DNA of 64,000 nt from Glaciimonas sp. (GCA_012927625.1 JABBOV010000022.1:124001-188000), one strand, 5' to 3'; shown: positions 28,023 to 37,447, counted from the first letter of the stretch. The notes: a model not told the origin generated them from the letters alone. Numbers and translations: made by a program.

Positions 28023-29003
28023 TTATACAGCCGTATTTTGCGTAAGCCCTGTCTCTATTTCCCTGCTGCATACATTTTGATCAAGTCCCTGGCGATATGA
28101 TTTCGCCTCGTTCTCAAGCCAGTCGCGGAATTGTTTCAGGACTGCGCTTTCGGCTCTCTTTTCAGGGTAGACCAGGTAATACGACTTGTTGTTGACGAAA
28201 TAATGGTCGGCGGGAATGATCAATTGGCCGCTTTTCAATTCGGCTTCAATCAAAAAGCGCGGGATCAGCGCGATTCCCATAGTGTGCATTGCCGCTTGCG
28301 TGAGCATCGAAAACAGTTCATAGCGCGGCCCGGTCATGTCATGTTCCACCTGCAGGTCGAATGATTCGAACCAGGTATGCCAAGCGTACGGCCGCGTGGT
28401 TTGCTGCAGCAATGGATATTCCTGCACCTGCTTCGGGGTCAGCTTTTTGCGCGGGGCGATCAGACCCGGGCTGCACACCGGGACGATATCTTCCTGCATC
28501 AGAAAACACGCTTCGGTCCCCGGCCAGTGGGCATCGCCGCAATGGATTGCTGCATCGAAGCCGGTTTCGTTGAACAGAAACGGACGGGTGCGGGTGGTCA
28601 GGTTAATTGAAATATCCGGGTTTGCCTGATGAAATCGCGCCAATCTGGGCATCAGCCACTTGGAGGCAAAAGTCGGCACGATGGCCAGTTCCAGGTTGCC
28701 GCCCAGCCCGCGCCGCGCCATCAGTTCCAGCGTGTCGCGTTCGATTGCATCCAACCGCAGCGCCACTTGGCCACCGTAGGTTATGCCGGCTTCCGTCAGC
28801 GTTACGCCGCGCTTGCTGCGATGGAACAGAGGTACGCCTAAAAATTCTTCCAGACCGGCAATCTGCCGGCAAATTGCACTCTGGGTTTGGCTCAGCTCCA
28901 GCGCCGCCTGGGTGAAACTCTGGTGTCTGGCAGCGGCTTCAAAAGCCATCAGAGCTTTGGTGTTAGGAATTTTTCTGCGCATGTTGAATGCCATTGGCAC
29001 CAT
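28023..29003 (-). CDS. LysR-family regulator, probably of gcdH
   Basis: A 326-residue LysR regulator with an N-terminal winged helix (ALMAFEAAARHQSFTQAALE) and a C-terminal effector domain, close to the GcvA/GcdR type. It is divergent from glutaryl-CoA dehydrogenase, with about 350 bp between, and so is likely to control it in response to a glutarate-pathway metabolite (inference). The last residues (TGLTQNTAV) are encoded by the right flank of the composite REP, so the C-terminus was extended or replaced by repeat DNA. A start a few codons in (MRRKIPNTKA) is also possible. Confidence 0.85.
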   Translation of the reverse strand: MVPMAFNMRRKIPNTKALMAFEAAARHQSFTQAALELSQTQSAICRQIAGLEEFLGVPLFHRSKRGVTLTEAGITYGGQVALRLDAIERDTLELMARRGLGGNLELAIVPTFASKWLMPRLARFHQANPDISINLTTRTRPFLFNETGFDAAIHCGDAHWPGTEACFLMQEDIVPVCSPGLIAPRKKLTPKQVQEYPLLQQTTRPYAWHTWFESFDLQVEHDMTGPRYELFSMLTQAAMHTMGIALIPRFLIEAELKSGQLIIPADHYFVNNKSYYLVYPEKRAESAVLKQFRDWLENEAKSYRQGLDQNVCSREIETGLTQNTAV

Positions 29004-29017
29004 TTAAAAATTATTGT

Positions 29018-29044
29018 CCACGAAAGACACGAAAATCACGAACC
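29018..29044. repeat. Decayed 9-bp CACGAAA microsatellite
   Basis: CCACGAAAGACACGAAAATC and the next CACGAA repeat with 9-10 bp spacing. It resembles the long array at 60522-60647. Confidence 0.6.
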
Positions 29045-29076
29045 AAAATCACAATACAACGTGCTTAGTAAAATAG

Positions 29077-29136
29077 GGAGTATCTTTATTTTTATGGCAT
29101 TTTCCGCATATATTTCGTGCGTACGCTAAATATACA
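29077..29136 (+). repeat. GGAGTAT element, copy 5
   Basis: GGAGTATCTTTATTTTTATG ... TAAATATAC, with CCGCATATAT in the centre. Very similar to the reversed copy 10. Confidence 0.7.
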
Positions 29137-29351
29137 AATATCAGTATATGGAATTTTCCTAATTTTTTCCTGAATCTGTACCGTTCCTGCGCACGCCATT
29201 TCCAACTTTTTATGTGGGCCAGCTTGGCATGAACTTAACTCTCTCGACGCGTGCGTAAAACGCACAAGCTGATGCATATTACGCGTTTGCATACGGCCAG
29301 TCATTCTCGTACAGTGGTTGACATTACTATCAAATTCATCAGGAGAACAAA

Positions 29352-30533
29352 ATGCATCAAAAAACGCGATTTCATTGGGACGATCCTCTTTTACTAGACC
29401 AGCAATTGAGCGACGAAGAACGCATGGTGCGTGACGCTGCCAGCGCCTACAGCCAGGATAAACTGCAACCGCGCGTGCTGGAAGCGTTCCGCAACGAGCA
29501 AACCGACCCCGCGATCTTCCGCGAAATGGGCGAACTCGGCCTGTTGGGGCCGACCATTCCAGAGCAATACGGCGGCCCCGGCTTGAATTACGTCAGCTAC
29601 GGTCTGATCGCACGCGAAGTGGAGCGCGTTGATTCCGGCTATCGCTCGATGATGAGCGTGCAATCCTCACTGGTGATGGTACCGATTTATGAATTCGGCA
29701 CCGAAGCGCAAAAGCAAAAATTCCTGCCCAAGCTGGCGACCGGCGAATGGATCGGTTGCTTCGGCCTGACCGAGCCGAACCACGGTTCCGACCCCGGTTC
29801 GATGATCACCCGCGCCAAGAAAGTGCCGGGCGGTTACAGCGTGTCCGGCAGCAAAATGTGGATTTCCAACTCGCCGATCGCCGACGTGTTCGTGGTCTGG
29901 GCTAAAGACGACGAAGGTGCGATTCGCGGTTTCGTGCTGGAAAAAGGTATGAAGGGCCTGACTGCTCCTGCAATCCACGGCAAATTCGGCCTGCGCGCCT
30001 CGATCACCGGCGAGATCGTGATGGACGGCGTGTTCTGCCCGGAAGAAAATGCCTTCCCTGACGTGCGCGGTCTGAAAGGCCCGTTTACGTGTCTCAATTC
30101 CGCTCGTTACGGCATCGCCTGGGGCGCGCTGGGCGCGGCCGAGGATTGCTTCCATCGTGCGCGCCAATATGTACTGGACCGCCAGCAGTTCGGCCGTCCG
30201 CTGGCCGCCAATCAATTGATCCAGAAAAAATTGGCCGACATGTTGACCGAAATCACGCTCGGCTTGCAGGGTTGCCTGCAATTGGGACGGATGAAGGATG
30301 CCGGCACCGCATCAGTCGAAGCCACCTCCATCATGAAGCGCAATTCTTGCGGCAAGTCGCTCGATATTGCCCGCATGGCGCGCGACATGTTGGGCGGCAA
30401 TGGCATCTCTGACGAGTACGGGGTGATCCGGCACATGGTGAATCTGGAAGTGGTGAATACCTATGAAGGTACGCACGATGTCCATGCGCTGATTCTGGGA
30501 CGTGCGATTACCGGCATCCAGGCGTTTTCCTAA
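29352..30533 (+). CDS. gcdH: Glutaryl-CoA dehydrogenase
   Basis: An FAD enzyme that oxidises and decarboxylates glutaryl-CoA to crotonyl-CoA in lysine, tryptophan and glutarate breakdown. The 393-residue protein has the acyl-CoA dehydrogenase motifs [18 protein letters not shown] and [12 protein letters not shown], and the catalytic glutamate in [28 protein letters not shown] lies before the ATG. A class III CoA-transferase follows 15 bp later, which would make glutaryl-CoA from glutarate. The divergent LysR is the likely regulator. Confidence 0.94.
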   Translation: MHQKTRFHWDDPLLLDQQLSDEERMVRDAASAYSQDKLQPRVLEAFRNEQTDPAIFREMGELGLLGPTIPEQYGGPGLNYVSYGLIAREVERVDSGYRSMMSVQSSLVMVPIYEFGTEAQKQKFLPKLATGEWIGCFGLTEPNHGSDPGSMITRAKKVPGGYSVSGSKMWISNSPIADVFVVWAKDDEGAIRGFVLEKGMKGLTAPAIHGKFGLRASITGEIVMDGVFCPEENAFPDVRGLKGPFTCLNSARYGIAWGALGAAEDCFHRARQYVLDRQQFGRPLAANQLIQKKLADMLTEITLGLQGCLQLGRMKDAGTASVEATSIMKRNSCGKSLDIARMARDMLGGNGISDEYGVIRHMVNLEVVNTYEGTHDVHALILGRAITGIQAFS

Positions 30534-30548
30534 CATTGGGGTGATGCC

Positions 30549-31766
30549 ATGAGCCTGCTTCCCGATATCAAGGTGCTGGATTTGACGCGTGTGCTGGCAG
30601 GTCCGTGGTGCACGCAAATCCTGGCTGATTATGGCGCGACGGTCATCAAGATCGAAAAGCCGGGTGTCGGCGACGATACCCGGCACTGGGGGCCGCCGTT
30701 TGCCAAAGATGCAGACGGCAACCTGACCAGCGAAGCCGCCTATTACCTGTCAGCCAACCGCGGCAAGCAATCGGTCACGCTGGATTTCGCCAAACCGGAA
30801 GGCGCGGCATTGCTACGCCAACTGGTGGCGCAAGCCGACGTGTTGATCGAGAATTACAAGGTCGGTAGCCTGCGCAAATACGGCCTGGATTACGCCTCGT
30901 TAAAGGCGCTCAATCCGCGCCTGATTTATTGCTCGATCACCGGTTTCGGCCAGACCGGCCCGTATGCGTCGCGGCCCGGTTACGATTTTGCGATCCAGGC
31001 TGTCGGCGGCTTGATGAGCATTACCGGCGAGCGCGATGCGTTGCCCGGCGGCGGCCCGCAAAAAGCCGGTGTCGCGGTGGTTGATGTCATGACCGGCATG
31101 TATGCCAGCACCGCAATTTTGGCGGCGCTGGCGAACCGCGAACGCACCGGCGAAGGCCGCTATATCGATGTCGCGCTGCTCGATGTGCAAGTGGCGATGC
31201 TGGCCAATGTCGGCATGAATTATCTGGTCAGCGGCACCGTGCCGCAGCGCTGGGGTAATGCGCATCCGAATATCGTGCCGTATCAGGCGTTTGATACTGG
31301 CGACGGACAAATCGTGATTGCGGTCGGCAATGATAGCCAGTTCGCCAGCCTGTGCGGTGTGCTCGGCAAGGAATGGAGTTCGGACCCGCGTTTTGCCAGC
31401 AATCCGGCCCGTGTCCAACACCGTGATCTGCTGTTGCCGCTGCTTGCTGAAGCATTGCAAGTGTGGCGCGGGCCGCAACTGGCGGCAGCGCTGGAAGCGG
31501 TCGGCGTACCCTGTGGGCCGATCAATAATCTGGCGCAAGTGTTTGCCGACCCGCAGGTGCAAGCGCGGGAAATGCGGGTCGATGTGCCGCACCCGAGCGC
31601 CGGCAGCGTGCCGCAGATACGGCACCCGGTGCGTTTTTCCGGCGACGCGACAGTGGCCATGCAAGCACCGCCAACGCTGGGCCAGCATACCGATGCGGTG
31701 CTGGGTGAGATGCTGGGCTTGCCAGCGCACGAGATTGCCGCGTTGCGGCAACAAGGGCTGGTGTAA
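30549..31766 (+). CDS. Class III CoA-transferase, probably succinate/glutarate CoA-transferase
   Basis: A 405-residue CaiB/BaiF-family enzyme. The N-terminal VLDLTRVLAGPWCTQILADYGA and RGKQSVTLDF are family signatures, and the catalytic aspartate is in GVAVVDVMTGMYAS near residue 180. The location right after gcdH suggests transfer of CoA from succinyl-CoA to glutarate, as in SUGCT-type proteins. The substrate is inferred from context only. Full length, with no oddities. Confidence 0.88.
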   Translation: MSLLPDIKVLDLTRVLAGPWCTQILADYGATVIKIEKPGVGDDTRHWGPPFAKDADGNLTSEAAYYLSANRGKQSVTLDFAKPEGAALLRQLVAQADVLIENYKVGSLRKYGLDYASLKALNPRLIYCSITGFGQTGPYASRPGYDFAIQAVGGLMSITGERDALPGGGPQKAGVAVVDVMTGMYASTAILAALANRERTGEGRYIDVALLDVQVAMLANVGMNYLVSGTVPQRWGNAHPNIVPYQAFDTGDGQIVIAVGNDSQFASLCGVLGKEWSSDPRFASNPARVQHRDLLLPLLAEALQVWRGPQLAAALEAVGVPCGPINNLAQVFADPQVQAREMRVDVPHPSAGSVPQIRHPVRFSGDATVAMQAPPTLGQHTDAVLGEMLGLPAHEIAALRQQGLV

Positions 31767-31790
31767 AGCACCTTCGCCCGCTATGAATAC

Positions 31791-31832
31791 CCCCTCGCCC
31801 GCTTGCGGGAGAGGGTTGGGGAGAGGGTGACT
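31791..31832. repeat. GC-rich short repeat (CCCTCGCCC...GAGAGGG)
   Basis: CTCGCCCGCTTGCGGGAGAG followed by GGTTGGGGAGAGGGT. The same repeat occurs inverted at 54176-54216 before gabD. Similar sequences are scattered in many proteobacterial genomes. Confidence 0.6.
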
Positions 31833-31973
31833 GCAAAGTCGATGGCTTTATTAATCTCTGTACTCTTCGTGGATGCTTTGTCGGGGGTAGCCCGACGGCC
31901 ACTCACTTTTCTTTGCTTCGCCAAAGAAAAGTAAGCAAAAGAAAGGCGACCGCAGACTTGCCCTTCGGGTACC

Positions 31974-32063
31974 CGTTTGTCTGCTGCAAAAAATGGGAAA
32001 TGAAGGAACTCGCTTCGCTCAGACAGCCTTCATTTCTGATCCATTTTCTGCAGCACACAAACG
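31974..32063. repeat. Large imperfect palindrome (~32-bp arms)
   Basis: CGTTTGTCTGCTGCAAAAAA...GAAATGAAGG pairs with CCTTCATTTCTGATCCATTT...ACAAACG. It can form a long hairpin with few mismatches. Short ORFs in it (for example 31903-32094 minus) are products of the repeat. Confidence 0.6.
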
Positions 32064-32254
32064 GCTGCGGTGCAGCAGGGGTTTCGGATTGCATGCAATC
32101 CGCCTGCGTAACGACATTGCCCTGAAAGGCAATGTTCCCTCCCTATAGGGACATAGGGCCCGAGCGGCCTAACAACAAAAACAGCGTCAATACAACCGCC
32201 AATGACATAAAGCAGTCACTGGGATATCAATTGCATAGCAGGCTGAATAGATAC

Positions 32255-32420
32255 TGATATTTCACAATAACGCGGAGTATCAGTAAAAATAGGCATTCTT
32301 ACGCATGTTTTTATTGTATTTTTAAAAATACGTACTGCTGTATACGCGATTAGCCGGCGCTTGATACTGATCCGTTATTTCGTGAATGCGGAGGTGCGCC
32401 GAGCGGCAGCACCCGGCCAC
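32255..32420 (+). repeat. Long (~165 bp) version of the GGAGTAT repeat; contains copy 6
   Basis: The 60-bp element (GGAGTAT at 32274) continues into AGCCGGCGCTTGATACTGAT and GGTGCGCCGAGCGGCAGCAC. The same extended sequence is at 44401-44564 and, more diverged, at 37511-37672. All three lie around the integron. Confidence 0.7.
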
Positions 32421-32813
32421 AAGTGGACGTCCGGTGATGCGAGATCACCGCATTTAAATGACTGTCAATAACCTTTACGCGCCGATCAAGGACTGCCTTG
32501 ATTAATGTCGTTCTGAGATCGACCTGATGGAATCTAGCGTCGTCTCAATGTCGGAATTGACTCGCATCCAAATGAGTGACCGCACGAACTTGCCCCCCCG
32601 GACTTGAATCGTCCCGGAACCGGGAGACACCTTTGAGCCTAGAATTGAGGCCGGGAATGAGGAGCTTATTATGAGCAGCAGACGGTACCCGGAAGAGTCA
32701 AGATTGAACCGGTAAAGCAAGTTAGCGAATGCGCTAACGCGGTCGCTAATGCTTGGGCCCCCCTCGGTGTTTCGCAAAAATATAGCCTCTATCCTTGGAT
32801 CGAGCATTTGCGG

Positions 32814-32867
32814 CGGCCACGGGCTGAATTGAGACGCGTTACTGAGGAGCGCGATATCCTCCAGTAG
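32814..32867 (+). pseudogene. IS3-family OrfA C-terminal fragment
   Basis: Reads RPRAELRRVTEERDILQ then a stop. IS3 OrfA proteins typically carry ELRRLxEERDILKKAAAFF at this position. Only about 17 codons survive. Confidence 0.5.
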
Positions 32868-32981
32868 CCGCTTAATCCGTCGGACTCCTTGCTGACAACT
32901 GACCGCAGCTTGCCGTCGAGGCTAAAGTTCCAGCAACCGTTGCCGATGTAAAAATTACACTTTTTTTATCGGGGAGCTCTT

Positions 32982-34523
32982 GTGTCGGTTTCTGGAATTA
33001 GCAACTCAGGCGTAGCCAGTGTCTTGTTGAACGCATCGATCACCAGGGACAAGCCGGCCAATGCGGTGGCGTCACTTGCCGCGACAACGATCCGTGGCGC
33101 GACTGCTGCGTTTTCGCATGTTGATTCGGCAAGTACGAATGCGAGTTGGACTACGCTCGGCGGCGTTGTCGAAGCCAAAGTCGTTTACGCCAAACCATTG
33201 GCGGTCTACTCCTTTGACATGGCTTGGGCATCATCGCCGACCGACAACACCAGTGCACTCATGCAAAAAAATATAAAGGGCAATTCAACGGCCTCCTGGA
33301 ACGCGTCGTCCTTACTGGACGGCTTGGGTGCCAAGCTGCTCGATCGGTTTTCGACGACCCAAAGCGATTTTTCGCAAACGGTGGCGATCTTTCTCCAGGA
33401 CAGCTCGAAATCGCCAGATGTCGCCCGTGCCGCGTCTGCCCAAGCTCTGACTGCGGCCAAAGTGGCACCGAATAGCATCGATTTTACAATTGCCACCATT
33501 TCGGGCAAGAAGGTCAAGATCTCCATTTCGTTCGGCGGCGACGGCGATACGATCACCAACACGCTCTCGATTGATGTGCAGGTCGAGGGGGTGTTGACAG
33601 CCGATGAGCAAAAGGCGGTCGCGCAATTGTCCGAAGGATTTGAGGCAGCGCTTGACGGCCTGGGCAAAGTTCCGCCAACCGTCGATCTCTCCGGTCTTAT
33701 CGGCTACGATGCCAGTGTTCTATCAGGCGTCGATCTGAGCGTTCGCGAGACGCCGCGACTGAACTCTGAGCTTAGATCGTTTAATTTCCATGCCAACGCG
33801 ACACAGCGAAGCTTCTCAATGGAAAGCATTGGCGGAAAAGTCGCGGTGAATGTCGATTTGTCGCAGCCCGAAATCCTTGGTACCGCCGTGCAGCAAAAGG
33901 AAGCGTTAAACGACTATCTCAGTCGGTTCGACGCCGCCAATCAACGTGGTCATGGCGACTCCAAGTTGATCGCGCAATTCAAGACGGCCTTTTCACAGCT
34001 CAATTCGAATTACCCGGTGGCGGACGAGTTGTCTGTCCCCCGTTTGTACGGCAAGGATCGTTCGGTGCTTTCAGGTCTGGCCGACTTCAAGGTCAGCATG
34101 AGTGGCGATTTTACGGACGCGGCGGAGGGCCGCGTCACGACAGAGGAGGGGCATATTGAATATCGCGCATCGCAAAGTACGAAGATATTGGGCCGCGACA
34201 AGTACTCGGGACTCACGCTTACCCAAACACAGAGCGCCAGCCTCAAATCAGATTTCGTCAAGAGTCGCAACGGCGCCATGCTCGACACCAGCACCGGCAA
34301 TTACGATACTTACAGTATTGGCGACGAGAGTTCGACTACGACCTCGTTCACCTACGCCAAGGACAAGTTGAAGAGTGCGTCGATCCAGCGACTGGTCAAG
34401 CAATTCGAACACTACCAAAAACTCGTCGATCACAAAGTCGTCGAACAACGAGACACCCCGCGCAACGAAGCGACGCTGCTAGACATCTCGGCGAAACTGC
34501 TACCGTCCTATAAGGAAAACTAG
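32982..34523 (+). CDS. Unrecognised 513-aa protein
   Basis: I do not recognise this family. It starts with GTG after GGGGAG and encodes a Ser/Thr/Ala/Asp-rich protein with no visible cysteine, signal peptide or membrane segment. The N-terminus (MSVSGISNSGVASVLLNASI) looks like secreted or surface proteins that lack a cleaved signal. The middle has beta-rich stretches (KKVKISISFGGDGDTITNTL) and the C-terminal third is more helical and charged. Codon use looks normal for the window, supporting a real gene. It is isolated between IS fragments and a broken regulator, so it may be a transferred accessory gene. Confidence 0.65.
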   Translation: MSVSGISNSGVASVLLNASITRDKPANAVASLAATTIRGATAAFSHVDSASTNASWTTLGGVVEAKVVYAKPLAVYSFDMAWASSPTDNTSALMQKNIKGNSTASWNASSLLDGLGAKLLDRFSTTQSDFSQTVAIFLQDSSKSPDVARAASAQALTAAKVAPNSIDFTIATISGKKVKISISFGGDGDTITNTLSIDVQVEGVLTADEQKAVAQLSEGFEAALDGLGKVPPTVDLSGLIGYDASVLSGVDLSVRETPRLNSELRSFNFHANATQRSFSMESIGGKVAVNVDLSQPEILGTAVQQKEALNDYLSRFDAANQRGHGDSKLIAQFKTAFSQLNSNYPVADELSVPRLYGKDRSVLSGLADFKVSMSGDFTDAAEGRVTTEEGHIEYRASQSTKILGRDKYSGLTLTQTQSASLKSDFVKSRNGAMLDTSTGNYDTYSIGDESSTTTSFTYAKDKLKSASIQRLVKQFEHYQKLVDHKVVEQRDTPRNEATLLDISAKLLPSYKEN

Positions 34524-34969
34524 ACTTGAGGCTCCCTGGCGCGCCAAGGGGCGGATCGCCGCGTCATGCGAAAATTCCGCTGACTGCGCTGAGGCATTGC
34601 AACAGGCCCTGATCTGGTTCGTTACCGCTCACGTTTCAATCCCCCAAAAATCCCTTGCAGCGAGCATCGCCTCGACATCGGCAAGCTCGTACCGTATAAA
34701 GCTAACCCCAGGACCAAGTCAAGACTCGTTGAGCGACTGCTTTAGTCAGAAACCTCACGTTGAGGTCGTGGAGATGTGGATGACCGCTGAGGGTCGATTG
34801 CCGCCATTCAACCAGCATGGCGCTTCAAAAACACAAGATCCCTGCTGCACAACAAGATGACCGGCCTGCAAGACATCCGCATTGGCAGCAGCCTGCAGCT
34901 TAATGCGTTTTATTGTTTTTCCTGCTTCCCGTTTTCAGACATTTTTGCGCTGGGCGATTTTGAATGAAC
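34524..34969. other. Intergenic region with possible IS6 remnant
   Basis: On the minus strand around 34640-34710 a frame reads RYELADVEAMLAARDFWGIE, resembling the IS6 transposase helix-turn-helix (RY-LS-RDVEEMLAERG). It is too degraded for certainty. From about 34780 the sequence matches the region downstream of the MocR gene at 45562. Confidence 0.35.
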
Positions 34970-35255
34970 TTACGCCGGCCAGTGCTTCTTGATAATGCCG
35001 GCCAGCTTGTCGAACGCAGGCGCTATTTGCGCATCCGGCACGAAGGCATAACCCAGCATCAGGCCGCGCCTGGCGGCCTCTGCCTGCATGTAATAGCCCG
35101 ATAAAGGGCGAGTGATGATGCCGGCTGCGCGTGCTTCGCGGCTGATCGCCAGGTCGTCGCAGCCGGGCGGCAGATGCAAGGCCAGATGCAGGCCGGCATC
35201 GCCATCGGAAAAACCGATGGCATTCAATCGCCTGTTGCAGCAAGCTCAGGGCGGA
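34970..35255 (-). pseudogene. 3' fragment of a MocR/GabR-type regulator
   Basis: The fragment encodes FSDGDAGLHLALHLPPGCDD to the end KLAGIIKKHWPA, matching the last ~85 residues of the intact MocR gene at 45756-47249 with scattered changes. It has no DNA-binding domain and is frameshifted at its 5' end. Its downstream flank is also shared with the other copy, so the whole 3' segment (~470 bp) is duplicated at both sides of the integron region. Confidence 0.85.
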
Positions 35256-35629
35256 GCCGCCGGATGCGCGCGAGCGCGCCGGCCTGTTGCGCTCGGCCAC
35301 CGTGCGCCTGGAGGACGCACGACAAACTACGCTCGCATTGGAAAGTCGCTTTGACCTGGCCTACAACGCCGCGCATACGGCAGCGTTATCTGCCTGCCCT
35401 GCATGCGCATGGCTATCGCAGCGAAAACCGTTATCTGGTGTTTCAGTGTCTGGAGCACACGCTGGGCTTCACGCCGCAACAGTGGCTGTTGCTCAATCAG
35501 GCCCACACCAAACGCAGCCTGGCTGAATACGAGGGCGAGCTCGATGTCACAGTGGGCTTTGTCGACGAGCTGATCGAACATGCTGCGTCCCTGATTGCGG
35601 CAGCGCACGCGCTGGAGAGCCCATCGTGA
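35256..35629 (+). pseudogene. Broken HEPN-like protein gene
   Basis: One frame reads LLRSATVRLEDARQTTLALESRFDLAYNAAHTAAL and then, after a one-base shift near 35390, another reads HGYRSENRYLVFQCLEHTLG ... LAEYEGELDVTVGFVDELIE. Together they resemble a complete HEPN-type small protein, with the RSENRY and AEYEG segments. The 5' end is cut by the MocR fragment. HEPN proteins are often toxin or antitoxin components. Truncation and frameshift make function unlikely. Confidence 0.6.
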
Positions 35630-35948
35630 CCAAAAACACAGCACCCCGGACGACCACTGCACACAACGGCACCGAACCAGACCTAATTGAAGAAGGAGAG
35701 CTTTTCACGATTCGCCTTTTTCGGTAAATGACGGTCTTTTTTTGAGCCTAGGCATGTTGCGCAGCGATCTGAGAAAAGAGGTGACTGGTGTTACGCACTC
35801 TCCAATGAAGAAAGAAATTCGCCTAAGCGCCTCTTCATTGGAGAACACTGCGTCCTCTGCGTAGCATCAGTTAAGACAATTGAGCCGAAACTCTGAGACC
35901 AATTCATGGCTTTGACTGTCGGGCTCTGGCTACTCCACACGCTTGCGC
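35630..35948. other. Intergenic region after the HEPN remnant
   Basis: No gene seen. It contains a perfect 12-bp inverted repeat (35799-35844). Confidence 0.5.
35799..35844. terminator. Inverted repeat downstream of trpB (possible terminator)
   Basis: TCTCCAATGAAG and CTTCATTGGAGA pair perfectly over 12 bp around a 22-nt loop. It is about 100 bp past the trpB stop. There is no strong T-run, so the role is tentative. Confidence 0.4.
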
Positions 35949-37148
35949 TCAAAGTGACAAATAATTCGCCACGAAATCCGCATCCTTGTCGCCCCGGCCG
36001 GACAGGTTGACCAGGATGGTCTGCTCGGGCGCCATGGTTTTGGCGATTTTCATCGCGTAGGCCACCGCATGGGCGCTTTCCAGCGCCGGAATGATGCCCT
36101 CGGTGCGCGAGAGCGTCATGAAGGCGTCCAGGCATTCCGCGTCGTCAATCGCTTCGTATTGCACGCGGCCAATGTCTTTGAGGTAGCAATGCTGCGGACC
36201 GACGCCGGGGTAATCGAGCCCCGATGCGATCGAATAGACCGGCAACGGATTGCCCTGCTCGTCCTGTAGCGTGTAGCAGGAAAAGCCGTGAATCGCGCCC
36301 TTGCTGCCCAGCGTCAGTGTGGCGGCATGGTCTGGTGTGTCCAGACCCTTGCCGCCCGGCTCGACTCCGACGAGTTTTACTGCCTCATCGGGCAGGAACT
36401 CGGTGAACATTCCCATCGCATTGGAGCCGCCGCCCACGCAGGCCACCACCATATCGGGCAGCTTGTTTTCCAGCTTCAGAAATTGCGCCCGCGCCTCGCG
36501 CCCGATGATGCTCTGGAAGTCGCGCACCATCTTTGGAAACGGATGCGGTCCTACCACCGAACCGATGGCATACAGGAAGTTCACGGGATCTTTCATATAT
36601 TCTTCGAAAGCGCTGTCGACCGCGTCCTTCAGGGTGCGGGTGCCGCGCGAGACCGGCACCAGCTTGCAGCCCAAGATTTTCATCTTGACGACATTGGGGT
36701 GCTCCTTGGCGATGTCGATCTCACCCATGTGGATTTCGCAGTCGATGCCGACTAACGCACAGGCCGAGGCCAGCGCCACGCCGTGCTGGCCAGCGCCGGT
36801 TTCGGCCAGCACTTTGGTTTTGCCCATGTGCTTGGCCAGTAGCGCCTCGCCCAGGCAATGATTGATTTTGTGCGCGCCGGTATGGTTCAGATCTTCGCGT
36901 TTCAAGAAGATGCGGGCGCCGCCTTGGCGCGCCGACAATCGCCGCGCGTGAAAGATAGGGCTGGGGCGCCCCACGTAATTGGTGTACAGGTCACTCAACT
37001 CTTCCTGGAAAGCGGCCGTCTTGCGCACTTCTTCATAGGCATCGTTGATGCCGTCCATGATGGCTTTTAGTTCTGGCGGAATCAGTTGGCCGCCATATTC
37101 GCCAAAGTAGCCTTGGTTGTCCGGCATTTCCAAAAAATTTCTTTGCAT
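35949..37148 (-). CDS. trpB: Stand-alone tryptophan synthase beta subunit-like protein
   Basis: A 399-residue PLP enzyme that condenses indole with serine. The PLP lysine is in [18 protein letters not shown], the substrate-binding segment is ETGAGQHG, the cofactor phosphate loop is [10 protein letters not shown] and the end is [10 protein letters not shown] 37148 follows AGGAAA and is preferred to the track start 22 codons upstream. No trpA, trpF or other trp gene is adjacent, and segments such as [14 protein letters not shown] differ from what I expect of housekeeping TrpB. It may salvage indole or be a second copy. The usual trpFBA operon is probably elsewhere. Confidence 0.88.
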   Translation of the reverse strand: MQRNFLEMPDNQGYFGEYGGQLIPPELKAIMDGINDAYEEVRKTAAFQEELSDLYTNYVGRPSPIFHARRLSARQGGARIFLKREDLNHTGAHKINHCLGEALLAKHMGKTKVLAETGAGQHGVALASACALVGIDCEIHMGEIDIAKEHPNVVKMKILGCKLVPVSRGTRTLKDAVDSAFEEYMKDPVNFLYAIGSVVGPHPFPKMVRDFQSIIGREARAQFLKLENKLPDMVVACVGGGSNAMGMFTEFLPDEAVKLVGVEPGGKGLDTPDHAATLTLGSKGAIHGFSCYTLQDEQGNPLPVYSIASGLDYPGVGPQHCYLKDIGRVQYEAIDDAECLDAFMTLSRTEGIIPALESAHAVAYAMKIAKTMAPEQTILVNLSGRGDKDADFVANYLSL

Positions 37149-37382
37149 GTTTATTTCCTGTCTGCGAATAAAAGTAGGGGGTAAGAGGATGGTGTATTCA
37201 GGCACGCGAGCCAAGGCGTCGTGGCGCTTCAGTTGCCATCGCCCCAGTAGGATGCGCCAGGTTGGGGCCGTTGAATAGCCAGTTTTCAGAAAAATTCGCG
37301 CGCTACCGGACTGGTGATACTCAGTTGCCGCGTTGCGGCCTCCATCATGCTCGCCAGGCTGCGACGCCAGCGATTTGACAAA

Positions 37383-37447
37383 AATAGAGGACAGACCACG
37401 TTTAATAGAAGATCAAAAAAAATTGAAAACGTGGTCTGTCCCCTATT
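37383..37447. repeat. REP-like palindrome, copy 1 (GGACAGACCACGTTT type)
   Basis: AATAGAGGACAGACCACGTTT pairs with AAACGTGGTCTGTCCCCTATT with one mismatch, around AATAGAAGATCAAAAAAAATTG. The same element is at 39964 and 44113. Such hairpins resemble those mobilised by REP-associated tyrosine transposases; none is in this window. Confidence 0.75.

Larger units (their letters stand above)
29004..29351. other. LysR-gcdH divergent intergenic region
   Basis: No gene. It contains a decayed CACGAAA microsatellite (29018-29044) and GGAGTAT copy 5 (29077-29136). The remaining ~200 bp before gcdH should hold its promoter; I could not identify a clear LysR box. Confidence 0.5.
31767..32981. other. 1.2-kb repeat and IS-remnant region
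   Basis: I see no intact gene. In order: a CCCTCGCCCGCTTGCGGGAG repeat (31791-31832), a hairpin CTTTTCTTTG/CAAAGAAAAG (~31907-31932), a 90-bp palindrome (31974-32063), a small stem ACATTGCC/GGCAATGT (~32113-32133), a long GGAGTAT-type repeat (32255-32420), an uncalled 101-aa minus-strand ORF (32502-32807) and an IS3 orfA fragment (32814-32867). Confidence 0.6.

Noticed and set aside
30900-31754. 284-aa minus-strand ORF over the CoA-transferase
   Set aside because: A shadow ORF; the plus-strand product has complete family motifs.
31903-32094. 63-aa minus-strand ORF and 70-aa plus-strand ORF
   Set aside because: They translate the two arms of the large palindrome; repeat-derived.
32502-32807. 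101-aa minus-strand ORF
   Set aside because: An open frame between repeats with no recognisable domain and no clear ribosome site; left uncalled.
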